NCBI GenBank assembly: GCA_029339195.1
Contig: JAPTJF010000286.1
Span: 17,677-81,676 of the forward strand
Origin: Micractinium sp. NFX-FRZ
Taxonomy: Eukaryota > Chlorophyta > Trebouxiophyceae > Chlorellales > Chlorellaceae
DNA: 64,000 nucleotides
Reading direction: 5' to 3'
Shown here: positions 35,527-47,103 of the stretch, piece by piece
Layout: every line of letters begins with the position of its first letter
Position numbering within the stretch: position 1 is the stretch's first letter
Made by a program: the position numbers and the translations under genes
Notes under the pieces: generated by a model
What the model saw: the letters and a program-made list of their open reading frames with translations, nothing else
The model's database searches: none
Told to the model about the DNA's origin: nothing

Positions 35527-37824
35527 TCAGTTGAAGAACTGGAAGATGAGGCCCTCCTGCGGCAAGGACAGGAGGAGCGGGGGCAGAAGCGGGCGAGGGG
35601 AGGGATTAGCGGAGCGAGGGAGGGGGTGAGCAGGGATTAGGGGCGCTCGTCGTGAATGGTCCAGCCTCAGCCACCCACCCCGCCTCCCCTTGGTGTGCGC
35701 CAGCAACGAAGAGCGCCAGCACCAGCTCCCCCCTGCCACCACCATCCCACACGACGCACCTCCCCCCAGCGCCCGTTTCGGAGCCCGCTCGCCAACACCT
35801 TGGTGCACACGCCAGGAAGAGCTGCGCCAGCACACTCCCCCCACCACACTCTCTCGACATCCAGGTCTACACAGTGAAGGGGAGGAGGCACCCGCCCACC
35901 TTGGTGTGCGCCAGGAAGAAGGGGGCCAGCACCAGGGACTCCACCGCCATCAGCTTGATGAGGATGTTGAGGGAGGGGCCGGAGGTGTCCTTGAGCGGGT
36001 CGCCCACGGTGTCGCCGATGACGGCGGCCTGGGGGATGGGGGAGGGAGGGAATGAAAATGGAGTGAAGCGTCGGGAACACACTTAAAAAGAAAGTTGGAT
36101 GGGGGGCCCCGGGGGCATAGGAGGGAGGGAGGGAGGGAGAGGGTGGGTTGGGTGAGGGGGACAGGGAGGGAGAGGTGAGGCGGGGCCGGGCAGTCGCGGT
36201 TCAGCTTAGCTGAGCTTGCAGGGCTGAGGCACGGGCTGAGGCACGGGCTGAGGCACGGGCCTCATCATCCGTGCCCTCCACACCTCCTCCACACACCAAG
36301 CGGCACGTGCCGCGTGACGAGTACATCCAGTGTTGGAAGACGGCCAGGCACCCACACACCTTGTGGCAGTCGGAGCCCTTGCCGCCCAGCTCGCGCGCGT
36401 GCTCGCTGGCGCCCGCCTCAATGTACTTCTTGGCGTTGTCCCACGCGCCGCCAGTGTTGGACATGGACACGGCCATCTGCACGCCGCTCACCAGCGCGCC
36501 GGACAGCACGCCTGCACACCATTTACAAGGGCAGGGGGTGGGAGAGCGGGCGGGAGGATGTGAGGAAAGGGCGACAGTGTGGGCGCAGCCTGGGTGTGGT
36601 AAGCCCTGGGTGGGACAACATTAGATTGCGGTCATGCGGCAGCTGCCTCTTCCTGCCTTTTGTGCGTCTGCTTCCCCATCATTCAAGCACCCACCTCCCA
36701 CTGCTGGTGCACCACAACCAGGCACACGCGTGCTCACCGGCCAGGGTGCGCACGCCAAAGAGGGTGCCCACCACCAGGGGGGTTCCCATGACCAGGATGC
36801 CGGGGGGGATCATCTCGGAGATGGAGGCGGCGGTGGAGATCTCCACGCAGCGGCGGTAGTCGGGGCGGGCGGTGCCCTCCATCAGGCCTGCAGGCGGAGG
36901 GGGCGGATAGTTGGGTATTGAGGTTACAGTTCAGTAGCATGTTGGGCCACAGGGTGTTGGGAGGGTGGGGTCGGTAAGAGGAGCCAGCAGAACGGGCCGG
37001 CAGGTGTGGCCCGGCAGTGCATCCGGACACCTGCTGCCCTCGCACGTCCGCACTCTGTACAATATCCACACTACGTCGCTACACACCCCACACCGTCGCA
37101 CACCGCCCTCCACTCACCGGGGATGGTGTTGAACTGGTTGCGCACCTCCTCCACCATGGCCAGCGCCGCCTTGCCCACCGACTTCATGGTCATGGCGGAG
37201 AACCAGTAGGGCAGCATGGCGCCCACCAGCAGGCCGGAGAACACCTGCACAGGGGAGCGCAAGATGGGGATAAGGTTTGACTTGTGGCTGGACAAGCAGG
37301 CAGCCACGCCAGGGTCCAGGAAAGACGAGCCCTTCGGGGGAGATGCCTACCCTAACCAGGCCCCACACCAGGTCGATTACAAGAACGACTCAAACTGAAG
37401 CACCCAACCCTTTTTCAGGGACATGCAAGGTGAGTTCAAATGTAACGCAAAGCAATGCAACACTGCGGCCAGGCGCCCACCTCGGGGTCCAGGATGGAAG
37501 AGTCCTTCAGGGAGATGCCGGCGCGGGTGACGTAGGCGCCAAACAGAGCCAGGGACACCAGGGCGGCTGCGGGGGAGGCAGGCAGAGAAGGAGGCAGGGG
37601 CACGGGCGAGTGAGGGTTGAGCAGGCACAGCAGAGGCTGGCAGCGAGCCGAGGGCAAATCGCTTGGGGCGGGCCACGTGAGCTGCGTTTCAGGGCACGGC
37701 AGGGCACTGTGCTGTCCTGCCAGTGATCCTTGCCAAGTCATGCTGTGCTGCCCTGCCCTAGTCTGCCTTGGCAGTTTAGCCTGCTGTGCGTGTTAACCCT
37801 GTGTGCTCACCCGAGCCGATGGCA

Positions 37825-37857
<33 letters not shown>

Positions 37858-40800
37858 GCGGCGTCCAGCGCGTCGGTGCGCTCGCGGATGTCCTCGCCCA
37901 TGCCCGCCATCTCAGCGATGCCACCTGGCACACAAAAAGGGTGGAAAGGACAGCGAATGGGGGTGATGAGGCGCCGAGGCAAAGGGAAGCAAGGGCAAGG
38001 GCAGGGACCCGCCGGCTGGAGAGCACGGTGCAGCCTGGAAAAAAGAAGTCCCTGCCAGCAGCGGGCAGCGGGGCAGGAGGCACTCGATGCTACACACACA
38101 CACACACACTCTATGAGGGCGCCCCCCCCTGCTCACCGGCGTTGTCGGAGATGGGGCCGTAGGCGTCAATGGCCAGGCAGGTGGCAATGGTGGCCAGCAT
38201 GCCCAGGGCAGCGCAGGCAATGCCATACATGTGGGCCACCTGAAAGGGGAGGGAGGGAAGGAGGGGAGAGATGGGGTGAGGTGGGTTGTGGGAGGGAGGT
38301 GGAGCGGCGATGAGAGGAGAGCATATGCTGGCGCAAGGGTGGCAACCCACCACGTTTGCCTCTCCGGCAGGCAGCCAGCCGCACTCAACACGGCCCGCTG
38401 CTGGCGTGGCGGTACAACTGCCATACAACCATGCGCGTGCACGCTCTCCCTCCACTCACGGTGAAGCCGACACAGGTGGCGTGACAGCAGCAGCTGCCAC
38501 GCAACCAGGCGCCACACCCACAACCACAGCCATAACCACACGCTCTCCCTCCACTCACGGTGAAGCCGACAAAGATGGCGATGGCGATGATGATGCAGGG
38601 GATGATGGCCGACTTGTAGCCCAGGGCCAGGCCAAAGATGATGTCGGTGGCGGCGCCGGTGCGGCAGGCATCGGCGACGTCCTGCAGCGAGGGGAGGAGG
38701 GGAGGGAGCGCAGGGGGTGGGTTCACAGCAGCAGCAGGGAAAGGAAGCGTTGGCGCCGTTTGCTGAGCTGGGGACATGGCAGGGTGGCAGGCACTGGAGC
38801 GCCCGCACCCCCCACCCTTGCCTGCACCATACCACGCAAGTCTGTCCCCACATGCTGCTGCTGCACCGTGCAGTAATCTATCATGCTGCGCTGCGCCCGC
38901 TGCGCCTGCTGTGCCCCTGCTGACCTGGACGGGCTGGAAGCGGTTGGAGGTGAAGTACTCGGTGACCAGGCCGATGATGAGGCCCCCCCACAGGCCCACA
39001 GCCACGCAGAAGAACATGTGCCTGCAGAGGGCGGGAGGGATGAGATGTGATGAGAGCAGAGCAGAGCAGAAGAGGGTGAACCGGCTGCCCTTGACCCGAC
39101 AGCACAAGGTGACGACAGTGGGAGGGCACCGGCCCAGCAAACCACCAACAATCTAAAAACTAGGTTGCCCTCACCAGTTCCTCGCCGCGCGCTCGGGCTC
39201 CTCCCACCTTGAAGCGCAGCAGCAAAAACAAACCCAAAGAAAAAAAGAGTAAGCTGAGCACAAGCGCTCACCAGTTCTTCACCACGCGCTCGGGCTCCTC
39301 TGAGAAAATGCCGGTGAACTCGGCGGGCAGGGCGCAGATGGAGATGACGTACACCACGGGGGTCATGACCAGGGTGGAGACCACCAGCTGCACCTTGAGG
39401 GTGGACTCGATCTCGGAGACGACGCGGGCGGGCTTGAGGTCGGTGGCAATCAGGGTGGTGAGGATGCAGACGATGATGCCGGCGGCGGTGATGAGCATGG
39501 GGTAGCACATGGCCACCCAGGAGTGGGTGGCGCCCAGGGAGGACACTGCAGGGGCAGGGCAGGAGTGGGGAGGGGAGGAGAGGTGCGGGTGGTGAGCGTG
39601 GGGTTGCACACGGCGCCCAGAAGGTTGGGAGGCGCCCAGGGAGGGTGCCGCAAGGGTGGAGTGGGGTGAGGCGAGATGGGGAGGGTGCAGACTGTGATGC
39701 CTGGTGTGGTGGTGAGCGAGGGAAGGGGATGTGCTGATCGCGTGTTGACCCACATGGCGCCAAGAATGGAGCGATCGAATAGACTGATACTAGCTGTGTA
39801 GGCAGGCGGGGCAGCAGGCGGGGCGGCAGGCAAGGCAGCACAGGGCTCACCGGAGGAGACGACCAGGGCGGCGCAGGTGGACTCGGCAAAGGAGCCGAAC
39901 AGATCGGCGCCCATGCCGGCAATGTCGCCCACATTATCGCCCACGTTGTCTGCAGCAGGGGGAGGGGAGGGAGGTGCGCCAGCCAGGTGAGCAACAAGTG
40001 GCCCACATTGTCGCCCACATTGTCTGCAGCGGGCACAGGAAGTGAGCAGGGCAGAAGAAATGGACACATGAATGAACGGCCTGGCTGCTGCCCACATGTT
40101 GTGAAGGAAGTGTCGAGGCGGTGGGAAGCGGGGCGAAGAGAGGCAGGCAGGCAGCGCCTGTGCGCCACAGCACCTTCCTCATCACCAGCAGCAGCAGCAG
40201 CACAACTTGTGCAACAAACAATGGCAGCTTGAAAACACAGTACACGTACACCAGGCGGTTCTGCAGCAAGCAGACAGCGCCTCCACCCAGAATGGAGCAA
40301 GCAGCGGCGGCGGCGGCGACGGTGGTGGAGCTGGCACCGGTACTGACCGGCGATGACGGCGGGGTTGCGGGGGTCGTCCTCTGGGATGTCCTTCTCAATC
40401 TTGCCCACCAGGTCAGCACCCACGTCGGCGGCCTTGGTGTAGATGCCGCCGCCCACACGGCCGAACAGGGCGATGGAGGAGCCGCCCAGACCGTAGCCAG
40501 TGATGGCCTGCGGGGCGGTAGGGAAAGAGGCATAGCAGGGAAGATCATTCAAGGCAAGGTGAGAGAGCTGCTGTGCCTGGTGCCTGTGCTGTGCTGTGCA
40601 TGGTGCAGCACAGGCTGTGTGGGCGCGGCACCCAATGCATGCTCCGCTGCTGCGCGCCATCTGCAACGCACACACAGCACAGCATGGCGAGTGCGGTGCA
40701 GCGCAGCGCGCACCTCGTACAGGCCCTCCCAGTCGTCGCCGCACATGCCACCAGCATGGCGCAGCACGGCGCAGCACAGCACAGCATGGCGCAGCACGAC

Positions 40801-42342
40801 ACAGCGCGCACCTCGTACAGGCCCTCCCAGTCGTCGCCGTAAACCTTCTTGAGGACCAGCAGGAGCAGGAAGAGGACCAGCAGGGCGTTGCCGGCCAGCA
40901 CAAAACCCATGACGGCGCCGGAGCGGAAGGCTGCAGGCACAGAGGAAAGAATGCGACAGTATGGCTTGGTAAAGTTCAGGCCGGGCGGGGGGAGCAGGAG
41001 GCTCGGGAGGCGTTGGCCCGCTGCAGGCAGTTGGACAGCAAATGCGCACGTGCCAGGAGAGCATTCGAGGAGGGGGTTGATGCCGCAGGGGACGGGTGCC
41101 CACCCAGGCATGCCAACCAGCCTCCAAGTGCTGAGCAGGTGCCCAGCAGGCCCCCAGCTTCTGCGAGCCGCACGAGGCGCTGCGCGCGCTCAGGGTGCCC
41201 ATGCACGAGCAGGGCTCACCAGCCATGAAGGCGGGGGCAATGCCCTTGCGCGCCTCCAGCGCGGTGCGTGCGTTGGCGTAGGTGGCAATCCACATGCCCA
41301 GGTAGCCGGACAGGATGGAGGTGACAGCACCCACCAAGAAGGTGAGGGTGGAGAAGGCGCCTGCGGAGGAATCACGCGGGGCAGGTGGAGGCCGCAGGGT
41401 GGGTGAGGGCGGCAGGGCAGGCCGTGCCCTGCATGGCGTGCACGTGCCACCGCAAGTGCGGGCGGCCGCAGCACGGCTAGCGAGGCCGGGAATGTTTGCG
41501 CCAGCGGGGATCGGAGGTGCCTGCCGGCTGCGCTGCGCTGAATGTTCCTGCAGAAATGCTGCCCCAGAGCTGCAGCCCTGCTGGCCCAGTTGGGCCTTGC
41601 AAGCTCACGCCAGCCAAGCGCGCGGACGTGGGTGGCCCTCCCGCTGACCGCTTGAGCGTGCTCGCTCACCATTGTAAATCGCGGGGGCGCGCAGCACACC
41701 CTTGTCGTCCTCCTTCCACTCAGTCTGGAAGCCGTCCTGGGAGCTGAGCAGAATGAAGATCAGCACCGAGAAGAGGACCTGCACGTGGGGGGAAGGAAGC
41801 GGGGGTGAGCTCCGACGGCGGCGCGCGTCGCATGGCGGGCCCTGCCAAGAAGGGCCACCGCCGCTCAAAACCCAAACCCAGCGGCCCGGCGTGCTCACCA
41901 TGAAGATGCTGACATACTTGTACTCGGTGAAGAGGAAGCTGTTTGCTCCCTCGCTGATTGCGGCCTGCAGGTCGGCCACCTTCTCCTCGATCTGCAGGCA
42001 GCGGGCTCACAAAGCGTGAACATCAGTCCCCACCCCTCCCCGACATCCATCGTGAGCCGCGGCGCCCCGGGTGTGAGCACCAGCGCTCCCATCACGTGTT
42101 GCGCCATTCCTCACCTCGGACTCCCCCCGCTGCTCCTCCTCCAGCAGATATTCCCGGCCGTTCTCGCCCCGCACAGCCGCTCCACCCCGAACTTTGATCT
42201 GGGACACCCGGTGCCACAGGAAGACGGCGAAGGCGATGCCGAGCAGCGACGAGATGGGGATGGCCCAAGACACAAAGGCGTCGCTGAATACAGTGTCCAT
42301 GGTTGCGTTACTGTGCTTGGCGAGGTCCATCAGGACGTCCAT
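35527..42342 (-). CDS. AVP1: Vacuolar-type H+-translocating inorganic pyrophosphatase, type I
   Basis: Membrane pump that couples pyrophosphate hydrolysis to proton transport into vacuole or acidocalcisome. Eighteen exons join in phase: 42342-42115, 41991-41899, 41778-41670, 41360-41220, 40930-40812, 40507-40348, 39949-39851, 39545-39272, 39021-38925, 38681-38559, 38239-38137, 37924-37811, 37566-37481, 37244-37118, 36887-36738, 36511-36360, 36028-35900, 35556-35527; 777 residues, close to plant AVP1. Signature segments are [118 protein letters not shown] and [21 protein letters not shown], covering pyrophosphate-Mg binding loops. The Ala in GNTTAA is the type I (K+-stimulated) state; type II enzymes have Lys. 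An upstream 5' untranslated exon is likely, because an AG acceptor lies just before the ATG. Several introns carry copies of exon edges. Confidence 0.96.
36221..36259. repeat. 12-bp tandem repeat in H+-PPase intron
   Basis: GGGCTGAGGCAC occurs three times in exact tandem, followed by GGG, within the intron between exons 16 and 17. Confidence 0.9.
38092..38109. repeat. (CA)9 dinucleotide run in H+-PPase intron
   Basis: Perfect AC/CA dinucleotide run between exons 11 and 12. Confidence 0.85.
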
Positions 42343-42763
42343 CGTGCCGCTGCCTGAAATAGTGCGGGTTTTCGCCGCCACGTTTGTGAAGGCGGCTGCC
42401 CTGGCGTGCTGTGCTGAGTAGACAGGGATCATGATATCGGATGGCGTGCTTGCAGGCTTCCCGGCATGCCCACATAGCAATCCGAACACCGGGGCAATCC
42501 TGCAGAGCCTCTGGGCGCCGGCCTGGGCCCGGCATGTGTGCCAGCAGGATGAGTGTTTTAAACTTTGGGGGCTCCCTTTCCAGGGTTTCGGCCTGAATTG
42601 GGGCCCACACTGTGAAGCGCATGCAAGATTCTCGTCGCAAGCGGCGAGCCGCCGCTGGGCCCGCCCCCCAGGGCACTCCCGCCGCTGCCGCCCTGGGCTC
42701 TGCTGCCGCCCCGGGTGGGCTCCGTGGCCCCACCCTTGCCGGCCCCTGCACGCCGCTGCTCAG
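42343..42763. other. Intergenic: H+-PPase promoter/5' leader and DUF6544-like gene 3' region
   Basis: 421 bases between two minus-strand genes. A weak pyrimidine-AG acceptor just right of the H+-PPase ATG suggests a 5' untranslated intron. No other gene seen. Confidence 0.4.
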
Positions 42764-45415
42764 CTACTCTGCCGACACGCTCTCCAACTTGAAGCGCACG
42801 TAGCTGAACTCTGTGTGGTCGGTGGGGTCCACCCACAGAGCCTCTGCCTCTGCGGGGACAAACATTGACTCGCCGGTGCGGCCTCCCCCGCTGGGCCCGC
42901 TCAGCCTGCATGCGGTGTCAGGGTCGGGCGGCATGAAGGCAAGGTGGGCGCCAGTGTCAGGACTGTTGGCACCTGGGCGCCTGGCAGGTAGGTCATTTCT
43001 GTTGGCATGAACCGAAAGTTGGCACATGGCATGGCACATGGGCGGTGCCCCGGCGGTGGAGCGGCGCCGGGGCAGGGGCGGCGGGGCATGGGCAGGCGGC
43101 GGTCGGCCAGGGCGGCAGCACTCACGGCAGCATGGCGTGCCCCTTGTAGCGGATGACCCAGCGCTTCCCGCTGCTCGTCTTGTCCTTTGGGTACACATAG
43201 TCATCAGAGCGGAAGCTGCAGTTTGGTGAATCAAGAAGAGTCGCAGCAAGTCACGAAACAAAGCAAGGCCGCAAAGCCGGGACCGTGCAGGAGCAGTCAA
43301 CGGGCAGGCAACAGCAAGAGGAGGGGGGCTGTGTGTCCAAGCCTGCACAAGCGGAATGCAATGCCAACATCTCAACAAGCACACTCACCTGGCCACCAGG
43401 CCGGCCTCGTCAAACGTAAAGATGCCGCTGGCTGTCATGCCCCCGTGGGTCACCGTGGCCTTGGCCTCTGAAGAGCAGAAAGTGTGAGCAGAAAGTGTGA
43501 GGTTGGGTGACGATGGGTGGCGTGCGCAGCTTCCCCACACATGTGTACAGGAATGTGTCAGAGGACCAGCGTGACACCATCCACAGCTGTCAGCCCGCCT
43601 CCTGCTTGTGTGCCCGTAGAAAACCCAACCACCCCCCAGCCTGTGCATGAGGTGCGCTCACCGTTCTCCACCCCCGGCACCGCCTCCCACTTGATCCAAG
43701 CGCTGGGCAGCATGGCGCGGGGGAACCCTGGGGTGTCTGCAGCCAGCGAGTAGCAGTGAAACTGAGGTAGGTCTCTTACCAATCAACAACACGTCACAGA
43801 CATGCGCATGCCAGGGAATGGCAGGGGCCTTTGCACGTGGATGGTCGAGGCTGTGGATGTTATGGGTGCATCAGCCCCTACTAGTTCTCGCCGCCCCGGC
43901 GACAGCCACACCCCACCTCTGACGCCTCTGTCCGGCGCTGCCGGATGAGGCAAAGCGAAAGGGAAGCCTCATGCTGAGACTGAACGCACACCTGGCCTAC
44001 ATGGCCCAAACGCAGCACAGCACACCACAGCAGGGCACAGCACAGGGCGGCATCCCTGTCTCTGGCCGTCGCCGGGCCCGTGGGCAGGGCATCTATTACG
44101 TCCACCGCCCTGCCCCGCCCCACACACGCACTCCCCTAGAATGCGGCTCACCCGACAGCCAGCGCAGGAGCATCGACTTGTTGAGCACGTCCCCGCCCAC
44201 GGCCTGGTTGGCCTTGAGCCAGCCCCAGAGGCGCCAGTCCACCTCGCCCTCCCCGCCCACCCGGCCGTCAAACCCCCGGATGCTGACCAGGGGCCGGTAC
44301 TGCGCAGAGCACGACCAGAAGACGGCCGGCACCAGGCAGCTGTCCACCTGCGCGCTCCAGGGGGCCAGGGGGAGGGGGCAGGTGCCGTGAGAAGGGGGCA
44401 GCGTGGGGGCGCCGTGAGATGGGCAGGGTGTGGACAGGGTGTGGTTAGGAAAGTGGCAGCAGCTGGACCCAGGGATGGAGTGCACCAGGCAGCTGCCCAG
44501 CCCAGGCAGCAGGACCAGCAGAGGAAGGGGCGAGGTAGGAGGCAGGGAGCACTGGTTGGCACAGGGTGGCAGTGGAGCACGCGCAGAAGAGGGCGGGTGC
44601 AGGGGGGCTGGGCATCCCCCGGGGGGCAGAGGGGCGGGGTGCAGCGTCAGTGTCAGGGTATGGCCGCGCTGGGGTGCACCCGTGGTTCTGCCTTGTGGCC
44701 CCTGGGCGGCACTGTGCGCACATCACAAGAGCGAGGTTGACGGGGAGGGGAGCTTGGTTAGCTGAGGGCAGGCCCCAAGCGGCGGCAGAGCAATGTATGG
44801 ACTGCTCGCCGGCCTGGTTCAAAGTGCATGCAGGACTCCTGAAAGGGTGAGAATCAGCTACCCGACTTCATCAGCGCACAAACACCGGGGGGCTGGCAGG
44901 CCCAGGGCCCCACCTGCGTGGTCGCCATGGGCTGCCATTTGCCATTGGGGTCAAACTTAAACTCGCCCTTGGCCTTTGCAGTCACCACCCTGCAGCGAAA
45001 AACACACCACAGAGGGAGTAGCCTGATGGTGAAGCAGCACAGTGTCTATTTGTTTTACTCGCATCCTGCAGGCAGGGCAAAAGCAAACAGGGCGCACAGA
45101 GGCAGCGGCAGCGGCAGAGGCGCTCTGCTGGTAGGCAGCCAGGCGCATCAGGTGGGTGTCACCTGTTGCCGTGGATGCAAATTTCGCAACCCAACGCCAC
45201 CCTACACCGGATGTAAGAGGTTCTCACCTGAAGTGTGGGGCAGGGAGAGCGGCCTTTTCCAGGTAGGTGCGCACGCAGGGCGGCACATCTGCCAGCGACT
45301 GCGCGGCGGCAGCGTCCGCCGTCAACCCCGCATCCGCTGCCGCCGTGGTCTCGGCGCGCAGCTTCTGCAAGCTCGCGGCCACCTTGCGCTCGTAACTTCT
45401 GCTCAGGAAGCCCAT
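42764..45415 (-). CDS. DUF6544-like protein of unknown function
   Basis: Seven exons join in phase: 45415-45228, 44989-44914, 44347-44152, 43736-43662, 43467-43389, 43215-43126, 42905-42764; 281 residues. The order of segments fits the DUF6544 pattern known from bacteria and plants: an N-terminal LADVPPCVRTYLEKA (the family's PxxVRRYL-type motif), GEFKFDPNGKWQPMATTQ, AVFWSC, a middle acid- and Trp-containing region, LLRWLSDTPGFPRAMLPSAW (the RYL-E-x-FP-ALLPS motif) and a C-terminal beta-rich part with GGMTASGIFTFDEAGLVAS and RWVIRYKGHA. No signal peptide is seen. Biochemical role is unknown. The ATG at 45413-45415 gives MGFLSRSY, with a Gly after Met that might be myristoylated. Confidence 0.65.
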
Positions 45416-47103
45416 GGTGGTGGGGTGTGCTCGGGGGGTTGGTGATCGGTAGCGAGCGAAGGGGATGTCTGACCGGCAATGAAGGTGTGGTCAAGTGTTC
45501 AGTGGCTCACTCGCAGGGCAAATTGTGGCGCCTTTTAACGTATGCAGATGACCGGGTTGGTGGCGGCGGCAATCTTAGTTAAGCACCGGTCAGCTCCCCG
45601 AGCGCAGGCGCAGCAGGCATGGAGCGCGCGCGGAATGTCGCAGGTTCCTCGTTCACCCGCACACATTTCCCTCCACGTCGTCACATTGATATGGAACGTC
45701 TCGTCATCTATATACGAAGCTAATATGGGGCCCGCTCAGCGGGGCAGGGCAAGCGACGGCGCCTGCCAGCCCAGCAAGCTTGTACAGCAGCATCTCAGGT
45801 AGCGTCAAGCAGGCTGTTTGGATTGGGCGGCACCAAGCGGGGCTATGTGGCAGTCAGACTTGATCCCCGACTCCCCCTGCCGGCCTCGAACCCTTCAGGA
45901 TGCGGCCGCCGGCCACTGGTCGAAAACAATTGCTTCCTGGTGCTGAAATGCTTGTGATGCTTGCACAAAAATTCTTTGTTAAAAAACTTTTTCAATAGTT
46001 CGTGTAGAACGTCAAATAGATTACCAAAAATCTTATTTTTGGTACCAGTGAGTTCCAAAGTTTTCAAATTTGGAAACAAGAAAAAAAGAGATTTGCGTTC
46101 TATGAAAAAAAGAACAATAGTAAATGTTCTTTTGTTTGCGGCATTGGACCATCAGCACCTGATAGCCGGGCAAGTTCTCTTGGAGTGTGGCGTGCGTCCG
46201 TCCTCGACGCCACCCACAGCTGAGCTGCTCGCTGCATGCAAAGACACGTTGTGGAAGGCCGGAGCCCCTCCAATAGCAAGGCAGGCACCGTGCCTCCCCT
46301 CCAGGTGACCCCGCCCCTTGGCGGGTGACCCCTACAGCCTGGGACGCTTTCCCTGGAGAGCCCCTGCCATGTGGGCAACTGCGTGTATAAGACCCTTCTC
46401 ATGTGATGCTCCCCTGCAATGTTATGATCAAGCTGTGAGAGGGGAGGAGGAGGCAGCATTGGGAGCAGCAATGCTGTGCAACCTTGGCGGCGGTTGCGGC
46501 AAGGCGTGCACAGCACGGCGGTTCACACAAAGCGAGGCAAGGCACACCCACGCGCCGGGCTGCCTGCTGCAAACTATAGAGGCCGCAATTTTTTGTGTGG
46601 CTTACATGTGCTGCATTATTGATTGCTCCCCGCACAGATGCTGTGCACCCCCACACCGGCACACGCCCAATTGGGCTCCCCTGCTTGGCGGGGCTGAAGA
46701 ACGGGCCGGCCGAGGTGGGTAGAATCGATGATAGAAGGGGCAAGCACAGACGTCCCCTGCAGGCCGCAAGATGGAGCAACAACGCACCTTTCCAAAGTGA
46801 GAAATAGGAAGGCAGGTTGACGGGAAATCAGGCTGGGAGGTGGCTGGCCTGCAGGGGTGGCAGCGGCAATGCCCGCCGTGGCGGCAGCGGCAGCGCGCAT
46901 GACATGGCAGCCTTGCCCCCTACTCTCTCCGCTTGGCGCACTAAACCCCAACGTAGTGGCACCATCCACGCTTCAGTCCGCTAGCCTGGGCCTCGTCTGT
47001 GCTGCATGCTGATAGCCCCCAAGCTGGTTGCTTGTTGCAAGGCGTGGCGGCTTATCCCACAGCTTGGGCTTGCCATCTGAGCTACATCTAGCGGGGGCTC
47101 CCC
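45416..47103. other. 1.7-kb intergenic region containing an AT-rich island
   Basis: Lies between divergent genes (DUF6544-like, minus; mS35-like, plus) and so holds both promoters. Apart from the AT-rich block at about 45915-46140 it shows no gene. Short frames do not carry protein features. Confidence 0.45.
45915..46140. other. AT-rich island, possible organelle-derived insertion
   Basis: About 225 bases with many A and T runs, in sharp contrast to the GC-rich surroundings. Frames on both strands stay open across it with Lys/Phe/Asn/Leu-rich composition typical of plastid or mitochondrial genes, e.g. LFDVLHELLKKFFNKEF on the minus strand. I could not name the source gene. Confidence 0.5.

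Noticed and set aside
35103..35534. Plus-strand frame of 143 codons downstream of H+-PPase
   Set aside because: Ala/Arg/Ser-rich, no motif, and lies in the expected 3' untranslated region of the minus-strand gene.
38723..40903. 726-codon open frame on the minus strand with Ser/Pro/Cys-rich product
   Set aside because: It runs through H+-PPase exons and introns, mostly in the wrong frame; the conserved exons with proper splice sites explain the region.
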